Source: Odontocerum albicorne (lineage: Eukaryota > Arthropoda > Insecta > Trichoptera > Odontoceridae). From it: a stretch of DNA of 64,000 bases. The stretch covers positions 37,954,301 to 38,018,300 of the forward strand of contig OX463855.1 of NCBI GenBank assembly GCA_949825065.1. Reading direction: 5' to 3'. Of the stretch, positions 54,291-64,000 are shown in pieces (within the stretch, counting starts at the first letter, position 1; each line of letters begins with the position of its first letter). The position numbers and the translations under genes were made by a program. The notes below the pieces were generated by a model, which saw nothing but the letters and a program-made list of their open reading frames with translations, was not told where the DNA came from and searched no databases.

Positions 54291-55034
54291 CAGGGCTGTG
54301 GAGTCGGAGTCGGAGTCGTGGAGTCGGAACATTTTAGGCGGAGTCGGAGTTGGAGTCGGAAAAAATCGACCGACTCCGACTCCGTTTAATTATTTTAACA
54401 TTTTCTTTAATAAATAACGTTTAATGTCAGATTTAAGAGCTTCCATAAATCCTGACTTAAAAGAAGCAATTCTTTTTTTGAGATCTAATTCCATTTAGAC
54501 CACGAATAGGAAATAAGATTTATATAAAGTATATTTACTTTCAAAAATCTTATCTTGTGTTCTATTCAATATTGAATCAAAATAATAATAAACAATATAA
54601 ATAAGATTTAGTTAACGTATGAAAACAAATGAAGCAACCTTTTTATTTTATTTTAAAGTGTTTTCTTATTTTTTTTAATACCTATCTGTGTTGTTTTTCT
54701 AATTATTTTAAAAGTTTTATTTAATTCTTTTTTTAAATATTAATATATATTTTTAATATTATTTTTGTGTGAAGATATTGCTTAATGCGTATTGTTTATA
54801 TATTTTTTTATTAAATTGTTTCATTTGTGTACGAATATAATTAATTTTGTTTTTATACCTGTATCCATTATTAATAAGTCAATATAAATACATTAGGTAG
54901 GCGCAGTAAATTATAAAATAAAATACAAATTGAAGTCAGAGTCAAGAGTTGGAGTCGGAGTCGGAGTCGGCGTATAAAATAAAGCCGGAGTCGGAGTCGG
55001 AGTCGGTAAATTTTCATCCGACTCCACAGCCCTG
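54291..55034. mobile_element. Non-autonomous hAT, same family as 40170-41219
   Basis: CAGGGCTGTGGAGTCGGAGT at the left end and CGACTCCACAGCCCTG-type right end, with the perfect 8-base duplication CTCAGAAG (54283-54290; 55035-55042). GGAGTC hexamers fill both subterminal parts. The AT-rich interior has a short minus-strand scrap (about 54400-54480) of the transposase end. Confidence 0.88.
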
Positions 55035-55099
55035 CTCAGAAGTGTAGACTGTGGATAGACGACAAAATTTAAAAAAATAGGTGTAGATAGACATAATTT

Positions 55100-55811
55100 A
55101 ACTCGTGCAATCTCACTCTTTCCGATTTTGGACTATCCGGATGTCTGTTAGGATATTACGGAGGAACATCTGGAAAAATTACAGTCTTCAAAATTTTTGT
55201 CCGAGATTTATTTTTAACCTGAGAACGCACGATCGCATCACTTCATACCAGAAGGAGCTGAACTGGTTGAACGTGAGATGTAGACTAGACAATTCACATA
55301 CTATATCTATTGTATAATATCCTTAACTTGCCCGCCACCCCCTCTTATCTTGCCGAAAATTAAAAGCTCTTTTCCGTTCATGGACTTGCGCTATGCTTGA
55401 AGAGAAATTGTTTATTGGCCTTTCCAGTTCTTCGCTCTTACTTTTTTTACGTCGTCCTTTTCTGTCCATGCAGTGAGACTCTGGAACCAGTTACAAACCA
55501 ATAAAAGACTCGTTCCTTCCTTGGCATGCTTTAAGGATCGAATGAAAAAATCTTAATTTCTAGTCAATAATATAACGTGTTTCATCCCTGATTTTTCTTT
55601 TCCTTTCCTCTCCACCATCCCTTCATTTTCCTTTTATTAATGATATGTCACTTTTACTTAAATGCATAACATATTGTTCTTATTAAAGATGGATAATCAT
55701 TTGAATATTTTTTACGACCATCTAACTTCCTTTATTTACTTTTTTCTGGTTGGCTGGAAGACATTGCCGCCGGGCAACAAGCCCACCAGATTGTTTTTTT
55801 TACAATGAAGT
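55100..55811 (+). mobile_element. LINE B copy, degraded, split by an LTR
   Basis: Broken reverse-transcriptase C-terminus (ITSYQKELNWLNVRCRLD near 55240) and the tail GGCTGGAAGACATTGCCGCC at 55753. The last bases of its tail resume at 56218 after the LTR. Confidence 0.7.
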
Positions 55812-56217
55812 TTTAGCGGAATGTCCGATAGGGAAGAGATGATGATGATTTGTTGATAAATAATAAAACACGTTAGATCGCAATGCGGAAAGAGAGAGTG
55901 TTTATTTTTATAGTAACGTAGGTATTTATATCTTTTTGGAATGGGCGCGAGAGTGCGCTCGCGATATGCTTACGTCTCGCTTCTGTGAATGCAGAAACGG
56001 TTATTGTCGTATGTAGGTATTCATCTAAATACGGAACTGCTGAGATAGCCATGGTGCGTTCTCTCTCTCTGGCGTGTGGTGTGGTCGCTCTGCCGGCGTC
56101 AATGGCCGGCATGTGACCTTCGGACTGTTTACTATAATTTATCGTGGAATCCGAATGTCGTTTCATCGGTCATTGACCGTAATACATATGCGACAATATT
56201 ACGCGACGACCGCCACA
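55812..56217 (-). mobile_element. Solo LTR (LTR family 1) in LINE B tail
   Basis: 406 bases; on the minus strand TGTGGCGGTCGTCGCG ... ATTCCGCTAAA, flanked by the 4-base duplication AAGT (55808-55811; 56218-56221). Its short frame at 55873-56166 is not a gene. Confidence 0.85.
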
Positions 56218-56239
56218 AAGTGTTAAATAAATAAATTAT

Positions 56240-57045
56240 TATTGCAAATGTGCCAAATCCTCAAGCTAGTTCATAACAGGGCTTGAATTTAAATTTTTCT
56301 GACGTTGTGTCAAGTCCGATTGTTCGATTGCCTGTCTGCATACTTTTTTAACATTCATCAATAGGATGACAGCCATCAATAGGAATTCAGACAGAAGATA
56401 TATAACTTCATACCAGAAGGCATTGAACTGGATGAATTTTAGAAATAGACGTCAAATTCACATACTGTCTCTATTGTATAATATCCTTAACTGTCCCGCC
56501 GCCCTCTCTTATCTCGCCGAAAACTTTCAGTGTCTTTCCAATCATGGATTAGCGCTACGCTTAAACAGAGATTGTTTATTTGCCTTTCCAGTTCACCACT
56601 CCTCTTTTTTTACGTCGTCCTTTACTGTTCATGCAGGAAGACTCTGGAATCAGTTACAAACCAATAACAGACTCGCTCCGTCCTTGGCATGCTTTAAGAA
56701 GCGACTGAAAAACCTCTTAATTTCTAGTCAGTAAAATAACGTGTTTCATTCCTGATTTTTCTTTTCCTTTCCTCTCCACCATCCCTCCCTTTCCTTTTGA
56801 TTGATGATATCTCACTTTATATGAAAAAGAATGTTCGGGTGATTGTCCGTCTTTGTGGGGTTCGTGGGTATATGCTCACGTATGTGTTTATGGATTTCTT
56901 GGGGATGGATAGTCATTTGAATGATTTATGCGACCACGTAACTTGCTTCTTTTACTGTTGTCTGGTTGGAAGAGATTGCCGCCTGGCAATAAGCCCGCCA
57001 GATTGTAACATATTTGCAATAAAAGTGTTAAATAAATAAGATACA
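56240..57045 (+). mobile_element. LINE B 3' end, best copy
   Basis: Frame 56366-56734 encodes the reverse-transcriptase C-terminus (ITSYQKALNWMNFRNRRQIH ... LWNQLQTNNRLAPSLACFKK). The 3' tail GTTGGAAGAGATTGCCGCCT, AATAAA and a TAAATAAA end follow. 5'-truncated. Confidence 0.78.
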
Positions 57046-57099
57046 AAACACCCACAAAACAAATAATTCCACTTTATTGGTTATATCGCCTGTTGAGAA

Positions 57100-57330
57100 T
57101 CATAGTAACGAAACTCTAAAAAATTAATTTTCGAGTTAAGTCTTCCAAATGGCACTAAAATGACTCATGTTTTACGTGCGTAAGTGGCGAAAGTATATTT
57201 CAACTCCTTGGCGCTTCAAGGAGTTGAAATATACTTTCGCCATTTACGCATGTAAAAGAGGAGTAATTTAAGTGCCATTTGGAAGTCTTCCATTCGAAAA
57301 TTTATTTTTTTGTAGTTTCGCAACTATGAT
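57100..57330. mobile_element. Long-palindrome MITE downstream of Gr-C
   Basis: Imperfect inverted repeat with arms of about 110 bases, ending ATCATAGTAACG and its near-complement; the centre is AACTCCTTGGCGCTTCAAGGAGTT. About 130 bases beyond the Gr-C stop, so it may lie in the Gr-C 3' untranslated region. Confidence 0.7.
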
Positions 57331-57458
57331 TCTGATTATATTGGTTATATAATAAATGAATACCATATATCCGCCCCTGTTGTAAATAATATATTTATAA
57401 AATTCGTGTATTAATTTTAATAAATGAAAAGATAATTGCTGTGTAAATAACTGTTTAA

Positions 57459-57619
57459 TTAAACATTTTCCAATTGGAGTAGAACCGCTAAATAAGTGAT
57501 TATATATAAAATTAGGGTGTATAGAATACTGTAGTCTATGTTAAAAATATCGCAGGCTGTAAAATTAGGCAATCTTCTACTCATGAACGATGCCCAAGTG
57601 AGAAGCCACTTCCTTTCAT
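57459..57619 (-). CDS. Gr-C exon 4 (C-terminus)
   Basis: After acceptor TTTGTTTCAG, phase 1. DERKWLLTWASFMSRRLPNF, last membrane segment, TYLAVLLQL, stop at 57461-57459. The same length as Gr-B exon 4 (161 bases). Confidence 0.88.
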
Positions 57620-60600
57620 CTGAAACAAAGGATTGAAAAAAGTTTTTGAAACATAATTTGAAGATCACCTAAGATTAACCATACACACAATAATTACTTG
57701 CGATATAATATAATTTAAATGAGAAATTAATTTAAAATATAAATTTTAATATTTTTTTTATTTAAACTAGAAATTAATAATATATTGTTATTTATAGTCA
57801 AAGCATTAATATTGCAAAACACTTATTCGTCCTATCTTGACCTATGCTGCACCCGTTCGGGGTAGTGTGAGCAATATGGATCACCTGAAACTCCAGAGAG
57901 TGCAGAACAAGGCATTCAATATATCTTTTAACACCCATCCCAGAACAAACCTTACCCGACTTCACGCCGAACAGCGAGACGAAATCCTACAACACCACAT
58001 CCTCGCTTGGACCGTGAAGTTTCTATAAAAGCCAACAAAATCACAGCAATCCCTTAGTCGCTGCCCTGGGGGCTTACGAGAGTAAATCCGACCTACCCTT
58101 CCGTTATAAGCACAAGCTCCCGAAGCATTATCTGTTGCCTGACTAGTCCACCTACAGTATTAGCTGGGACGACCAAGGTCTGAGTGAATGTGATGGAATA
58201 CAAGTAGCCTGAACGAGTGAACCTGTTTTTGCTAAATAATTAGTGTAAGAATTGTTATCTAGTTATAAGTAGTATGTAGATGTTAATTATTTATAAGATC
58301 TCATATATTAAGATTGAATAAATAAAATAAAATGATATGTAGGAAAATAAGATTAAGTAAGTGCATAAATGATAACATATAATTAAGATTAGTTAAGTAA
58401 TAAATATGTATATAGGTATAGCCTTGGCAAATGTTTGTACAATAATTTACTTTGTTGAATAAAAAAAAAGCATTAATATTGCGGAGGTTTAAAGGCATTG
58501 TAATTTGTTTTTCTCAAACACTGTTTATTTCACTTTATGTAACGGTATAACCCTACCGGTTTCAAGGCTTTCACCTCATCATCACGGGAGCACAAACAAG
58601 ACTTATTGTTTGTGCTTCCCTGATGATGAGGTGAAAACAATGAAACCAGTAGGTTTATACCGTTAGATAAAGTGGAATAAACAGTGTTTAATGTAACAAA
58701 TTATAAATAATAATGAATTATTAATTGTTACGGTTATATTAAAATGTATTATTTGCCACTCAATTACTTAAGCTTTTATATATTTTAAACGAAAATATTT
58801 GGTCCATGCCATGTGGTTGGGTTAGTGAGGATGGAGGTGTGATCTGTCCGTAAGAAAAGGTGCTGCTTGGGGTACCTTTAATACCTACATATGTGTGCAT
58901 ACAATCACGCCGTTTCCTTACTGGGGTAGGCAGAGAGCTGTCTTCTCAACGCCTTTACGATTTCTCTGACTTTTTATAATACATTTCCAAAATATCATAC
59001 ACTTGATCCAACCATACCTTCCTTGGTCTTTCTCCCCCACGTGTTTCATTCGCATTTGCACTGTATATTTTTTTCATCAGTCATTCTTCATCCATTCATT
59101 CCACGTGCCCAAAAAATCTCAGATTGCTTTCGTCATCTTACTCAACACATCAGCATTAAGTTCACTTTCATCCTTAATCACTTCATTACGTATACTGTCA
59201 AACATTGTCATCCCATTTATTCTTCTCAGTGCACTAATTTTTACAGCGTTTCTTTGACTCCTTTCAGTCTTTTCCCACATCCACGATTCACTCACATACA
59301 TCATAGTTGGTACTAAAATTAATTAGACGACGAATTTATTAAAAAAATTATTTCCAATTATTTGTTGAATTTTGATTCGGTCATTGCGAATATTATTGCT
59401 ATTACGTTGATGACAAACTTCTTCTTTATCGTCACCCTAACCATCATGCCATATCCCTATTGGAGCAGAGATAATACCTCTCCACTTTATTCTTTCCAGG
59501 AACACATATTTCCTTACGTTATCTTACGATTTCTTTTACCAGACTGGCACGTTTTTTTTGTTGAAAACCATCGGAAATTGAAGCCAAACCCCCTCCAGTG
59601 AAAGTCAAGCATCTTACCAACTTGACCACGGAGGTCGTCGTTGAAAGGGAGTGATAAAAGCTAAACAAATGCAGTAGACGAGTGTGTTTCGCGTAGAATT
59701 TCTAGTTTTACATGTTTGATAAGAATATTAAATAATATGATCAAAGTAGAATTAATAAAATACACTAGAAGAAAGGGTTTGGCCACATTGAGAAAATGAG
59801 ATTTGAAAAACGTACGAAACAAATACACGTTATTAATGTCTGAAATTAATGAAGAGCGAAAAAAAAAGTAAGAGGAGGTTGGATAGAAATACGTGGATAT
59901 CTGTTCTCTCTACCTATCCCTAAATGGATTATGGTAATATCAAAATGGAAAATGCACTGACCTTTGGGGCCATTGGTGATCATCATATCAACTACATTGA
60001 TTGCTTTCTGAGCCTGTCTTCGGACTCTCTCGCACATCGCAGTCGTGATGAACAGAAATACTCCGTAATAAACAGTTGTGATGAATACGGATATCATTAG
60101 ATTCAGTGCAGAGATAAATATCGCAGAATTACTTGAATTCTAAAAAAATATTTTTTTATTTTATTTAATTAACGACACAACAGTGTCTTTATATACAAAT
60201 GAACATGTGACAGGTTATACAAGTACTTAAAATTATTGACAAAAAATACAAAACTTTGTCTTAAACTAACATGGAGATACAAAAAGCTGTAGTAATAATA
60301 AATTACAGTCGTTTAAAATTATTTAATAATTATATGTATATTTAAGTTCAATATATGTTATGTATGTATACCACAAAATATTACCAAACTTCACCAAGCA
60401 GACTTACGTAATTGTCGATGACTTATTTTATAGTAGTAACGAACTTTTTTAGTGGAACAACGTTTACATGGAACAAAAAATTTTATGGATAGATCTTGAG
60501 ATATAGAAAACACATGAGCTCACTTGTAGAACGAGATGCAAGTTGCATTGCAGAATCGAAACCTTCCTACATGTTGATGCAGGGTTACTCAACAAAAATA

Positions 60601-63600
60601 ATTAAAGGTTATTTGTTGACACTTTAAGTCATGATTAAAATCATGACAACCTTTCTCAGTTTATTAAGAATTGTACATTTTCTGAAGGGCTTAATAAAAT
60701 GACTTCATCTAATTAAATATTTAAAATAATCTATATTTATTTAAAATAGTTTAATAAATTAGTTAATTATCGTGATTCTGTCGACAGTCTTCTTTGTAGG
60801 AGCTAAATTACACTCCTTAAGGCGCAATTCCACAGAGGCAACACTGAACGACATGAGGCATACGACACGTTTCTTAGTGTAGCCTGTTCCTAGGTGTGCG
60901 ACTATGTGCCACAAATTTTAACAATGTCGCATGCGGATTTCGACTCCCCAAGTCGTATGCGTTTTGTCGCCAATACGTGTCGCATGCGTCTTAAACAATT
61001 CCATTGAGGCAACGTCAGTTTGGTTCATTATGTCTTTACAAACAATCGCGGCGGCTGCATATTTGGTAATAGTTTTGAATCGTAGAAAAAAAGAAAGCGA
61101 CGGTGGTGGAGAAGATAATTATATGTTGGTAGTCAAGAAGCTCAGAATGATGAAAAGCTGAACGCAAATTCTTGTTTTTTTTTTCACATCGATTACAGTG
61201 CAATCGTATTTACTCGCTAACTGCTTCAGTTTATCCTTTTTTATCCTGTTGTCTTTATAATCACTAATTTTAATATTCCATAACTCCGGTGAATTATGAT
61301 AATCTTCAATAAACAAGGTTGTTTTATCAATATTCCACTCCATGTCGCACGCTACAAGCCGCAACGATCCGCTGACTTTCGGATAGCGGCGACATTGTTC
61401 GACATGTCAAAATATGTCGAGAGGTGACGCATGCGCCCCGGCAACAACAATCAACATGTAGCATGCTACACAGATACTTGCTTCTTGTCGCTTCGTGTTC
61501 CTTCGATTGAAAGACTGGGTGTAGCATGCGTCAATGCCGCATGCTACATGTTGCCTAAATGTTGCCTCAGTGGAATTGCATCTTTCACATGTACCGCGTC
61601 TCACTTCTCTTCTTGTGCTGAAGCACATACCTTGCAAGCTCTCAGAATCTCAGTTCGCTCGCTTCTCTCGCTTAGTAGCCAGCGGGCTTTCGTTCGAGGT
61701 GATCGCGTCACTCGTTTTATGAGTGTCGTCCGAGGTTTTTTTTTTTCCATGTTTTCAGCAATAAAATATCAATTATTATCACTTTTGACTTCAAATTTAA
61801 TTAATTTAAGCGATTGGCTACAAATATTCCTATTTTTTTTTTTCGATTTTAAATCGCTCATTTTTACATATGTATTGATGGTGTATTGAATACATATCAC
61901 CGGAACGGGCTGATTTTTTTAGCACAGGAAGGGAAAGGTTAACGTCGGAATCTTTATCATAAATCGATTCATGCATATTTTCATCATTGTTTATGTAAGA
62001 AATTAGGAGACTCGTTTAAAAGTTGAATTGTTTACAAAAATATTTTCTAGATGTCAGTAATACTCGTATGTATGCCCGCTTTAAGAAGAGTTTCGATTAC
62101 GGGACCAGGACTTAACGCAAATCTAGTTTATCGCGTTAAAGCACGGGATTGCAATACAAAGTGTAAATTAATATTTTTCACGTGTTTTTTTTCTTCTCAT
62201 TTACGTGTCATGTGCGTATATAATTTAGGCAATACCTTACGAGTACTACAGCGCTAAAAACCTTTATTTGATAGTTATTCACTCAAAATTCACTCAGTCG
62301 GAGAATTCGTATTATTACGAACATACTCGTATTTGCAATTGCCTAAGTCAATGAGAATGTTTAATTTTGAGGTGAATTCTAATCAAATGTTTTGTTTTTT
62401 TTTTGTAAAATGACACACTTGATGTTTTTAATTTTTTTTAACTTACTTTCACTCGCGTGCAATTATGAAAATAATTTGGGTAATGTATTATTCAAATTTT
62501 GAGTTATTTTTTAGATTAAATATATAAAATTAGAAAGAAACTCACTATGAAACTACTTAAGTAAACTGCGAAATAGCACAATGTTACCAACTTTGTGGAT
62601 CCGTGGGCAAATGATGTGAGATTCTGTAAAATAAAAAAAAAAACGTGAAACGTCTCCATTGAACGGTTTTATAAATAAAGTTTTTAACATATACAATATT
62701 TGATCCTGATAACTTCTTAATTTCATTCAGTCGTAAGGGAACCCTTAATTTCATGCACATATTCTCATTGCTGTATACTGTTGGTATCATTGCTGTATAC
62801 TGATGAAACCATTGATGTATACTGATGAAACCATTGCTGTATACTGATGGAACCATTGATGTATACTGATGGAACCACTGCTGTATACTGATAGAACCAT
62901 TTCTGTATACTGATGGAACCATTGCTGTATACTGATGGAACCGAACCGAATTATGAAATTCGTTTTAACGAGTATAAAATAAAATGTTACCATTAACACT
63001 TTACCTGTACACGAAATGCGGTATTTATATATTCACACTGCTCACAATTGATCTTGTATGTCAGCATTAACTTGTAGATGGCCATTTGATTGATGTTTAA
63101 ATTTTGTAATGCCGCGTTGCATATTTTCATATGTCCGAGTATACTATTTCGTATAAAGCCAGTGTCACAATATCTAGAAACATTTTTCTCCAAAACGCCC
63201 TCGTACTTAATGTCATTGTACGCCCGTAACTTGACGTTAATTGTTAAAAATACGTAATTTGTAAATATCAAAGAACATATAAATTCTAATAGCACGATCG
63301 AATTGATAAGGTTACATATATTAAAAAGCGTATAAAATGTAACGTAGAAAATTGAAGCATTTTTGAATAATAAATATATGTTAAAAAACCAAATCAAAAA
63401 AATGAAATAGGTCAGCATTATAACGGCCAAGATAATCGCTACTTGTCGACCAATTCTGTGTCTCACGTTTGCTGTGTTCTTTAAGATCGCGTCAATTTTG
63501 CTATAATTTTTCATATATGTCTTGTCCCTTCTGCTTGTCTTAGAGAGATTTATACTCAAATTGTAAATTGTTGCGAAGACCTCCAATATCCACGTTATAG

Positions 63601-63892
63601 TTTCAACCGCCATGATATAGGAAATATTTGCGAAATAGATTTGTTTGTATTCATAGAGAAGAGCGTAGGCTAGTATAAGAAAAGGGCCGAGCATTTGTAT
63701 TACGCATATTCCTTTTCTCCAAACGGATTTTGGTCCCAATGACCGGTCTATTCCGCATAATGCGAGTAAAATAGTCAGAGGACAAAATGCGTAAGATACA
63801 GTTAATATCTTGCTCTCTTTTTTCGTGTCTTGTTCATTTTGATTCCAATTTGTTTCCGCAGAACTATGTGGCGAAGCGCTAGGATTGTCCAT
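57459..63892 (-). CDS. Gustatory receptor Gr-C (4 exons, 434 aa)
   Basis: Insect gustatory receptor paralogous to Gr-B, same expected role in taste neurons; ligand unknown. Exons (minus strand): 63892-63005, 62623-62546, 60139-59962, 57619-57459. GT/AG borders with phases 0, 0, 1. The product starts MDNPSASPHSS. Segments seen: LILAYALL, ETITWILEVFATIYNL, VIMLTYFIFLIWFFNIYLL, INSIVLLEFICSLIFTNYVF, then exon 3 ISVFITTVYYGVFLFITTAM and the last segment ending TYLAVLLQL (TYhhhhhQF-type motif with Leu for Phe). The frame is open a little above the ATG, but only with GTG. Intron 1 holds a 22-base tandem repeat, intron 2 a Harbinger-like fossil and a MITE, and intron 3 a LINE-in-Penelope nest. Confidence 0.88.
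57770..58715. mobile_element. Penelope-like palindromic copy interrupted by LINE G
   Basis: The minus-strand arm starts near 57790 (TTTATAGTCAAAGCATTAAT), is cut by the LINE at 57816-58467, and continues to 58600; the plus-strand arm runs 58600-58710. The plus arm has mutated forms of the core (GAAACCAGTAGG). A target duplication is not certain. Confidence 0.65.
57816..58467 (+). mobile_element. LINE G (Jockey-like) 3' fragment in Penelope-like arm
   Basis: Plus strand encodes a Jockey-type reverse-transcriptase C-terminus (RPILTYAAPVRGS, LKLQRVQNKAFNISFN), then degraded sequence and an A run at 58461-58469. The duplication AAGCATTAATATTGC (57801-57815; 58468-58482) flanks it. Confidence 0.78.
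58890..59320 (-). mobile_element. LINE A relic in Gr-C intron 3
   Basis: Minus-strand frame 59119-59304 reads VSESWMWEKTERSQRNAVKI then RRINGMTMFDSIRNEVI; the 3' word TGGGGTAGGCAGAG lies at 58920. Confidence 0.62.
59555..59640 (-). mobile_element. SINE-1 head fragment
   Basis: Minus strand: CGTGGTCAAGTTGGTAAGAT and TTGACTTTCACTGGAG; the rest is degraded. Confidence 0.4.
59962..60139 (-). CDS. Gr-C exon 3
   Basis: 178 bases after acceptor TTTTTTTAG; phase 0 in, phase 1 out at donor GTCAGT. Encodes NSSNSAIFISALNLMIS, the sixth membrane segment, and KAINVVDMMITNGPK. Confidence 0.85.
60824..61579. mobile_element. PIF/Harbinger-like fossil with two divergent gene starts
   Basis: Inverted ends GCAATTCCACAGAGGCAAC and the complement of GTTGCCTCAGTGGAATTGC (one mismatch). 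Inside, a plus-strand frame (61030-61161) starts MSLQTIAAAAYLVIVLNRRK, like Harbinger transposase N-termini. A minus-strand frame (61343-61119) encodes the start of a MADF-type DNA-binding domain (LFIEDYHNSPELWNIKISDY). Both are truncated and converge on each other, so the element is deleted inside. No clear 3-base duplication. Confidence 0.6.
61642..61942. mobile_element. piggyBac-like MITE, family 1, right half
   Basis: Shares the interior and right end of copy 37053-37671 and ends at TTAA 61939-61942. The left half is missing and appears replaced by the neighbouring Harbinger-like sequence. Confidence 0.65.
61943..62545. other. Gr-C intron 2 part, no recognised feature
   Basis: AT-rich intron DNA with no supported coding frame. 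Confidence 0.4.
62546..62623 (-). CDS. Gr-C exon 2 (26 codons)
   Basis: Acceptor TTTTACAG, donor GTGAGT, phase 0 at both ends. NLTSFAHGSTKLVTLCYFAV; one codon shorter than in Gr-A and Gr-B. Confidence 0.85.
62766..62945. repeat. 22-base tandem repeat in Gr-C intron 1
   Basis: About eight copies of GTATACTGATGGAACCATTG plus two bases, between exons 1 and 2. Confidence 0.85.
63005..63892 (-). CDS. Gr-C exon 1
   Basis: 296 codons from ATG at 63892 to FRVQ at donor GTAAAG, the same end as in Gr-B. Carries the YEGVLEKNVSRYCDTGF block shared with Gr-B. Confidence 0.88.
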
Positions 63893-64000
63893 TTTAATTG
63901 ACACGTTTGTTCATTTTATAATAAAAAAAAACACAAAACCTATTTGTGAAACTGACATATAGTATTGCGATAGCAAAAAGATTTCGAATCATCTTTCGAG

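Noticed and set aside
61431..61889. 152-codon plus-strand frame
   Set aside because: Runs across the Harbinger-like end and the piggyBac-like MITE, so it joins unrelated repeat pieces.

Overview
The window is AT-rich, intron-containing, transposon-dense eukaryotic DNA, almost certainly from an insect and probably a moth or butterfly (Lepidoptera). The insect call rests on three gustatory-receptor genes with the family's typical exon structure and C-terminal motif. The lepidopteran call is weaker: it rests on repeat words that resemble lepidopteran LINE and SINE tails from memory and was not checked by search.

Genes. Four protein genes can be supported. On the plus strand an unrecognised, apparently incomplete gene ('gene X') has exons at 11661-11815, 13229-14194 and 15594-15819. 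On the minus strand three gustatory-receptor (Gr) genes lie head to tail: Gr-A (35584 to 27538), Gr-B (52358 to 44166) and Gr-C (63892 to 57459). Each was reassembled from one long first exon, a tiny second exon of 78-81 bases, a third exon and a short last exon. All have GT/AG borders and intron phases 0, 0, 1. The predicted proteins are 444, 461 and 434 residues, all apparently intact. Gr-B and Gr-C are clear paralogues; Gr-A is more distant.

Everything else is mobile or repetitive. Family labels used here: LINE A (many relics, '..GHV.RM..' C-terminus), LINE B (TTTA-tailed, Jockey/CR1-like), LINE C (RTE-like), LINE D (3'-end repeat), LINE E (poly-A, Jockey/I-like), LINE F ((GAT)n tail), LINE G (poly-A, Jockey-like); SINE-1 (tRNA-like head, LINE-like tail); SINE-2 (ATT tail). 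There are also Penelope-like elements (PLE) in palindromic copies with 11-14 base target duplications, one family of solo LTRs with 4-base duplications, hAT elements with 8-base duplications, mariner/Tc1 relics, piggyBac-like MITEs at TTAA, a PIF/Harbinger-like fossil, and at least ten tandem arrays.

Layout. 1-11 kb: transposon relics. 11.6-15.9 kb: gene X. 16-27 kb: LINE, mariner, PLE and hAT nests. 27.5-35.6 kb: Gr-A, whose introns hold minisatellites. 35.7-44 kb: mariner, piggyBac-like MITE, hAT and LINE E. 44.2-52.4 kb: Gr-B, with introns full of PLE, LTR and SINE-derived arrays. 52.4-57.4 kb: LINE F, mariner, hAT, LINE B and LTR. 57.5-63.9 kb: Gr-C.

The most unusual observation is that the 42-base minisatellite filling Gr-A intron 3 appears to be an amplification of the exon 3/5' splice-site junction itself. 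Coordinates of old repeats are approximate unless a target duplication is given. No complete autonomous transposon is present.
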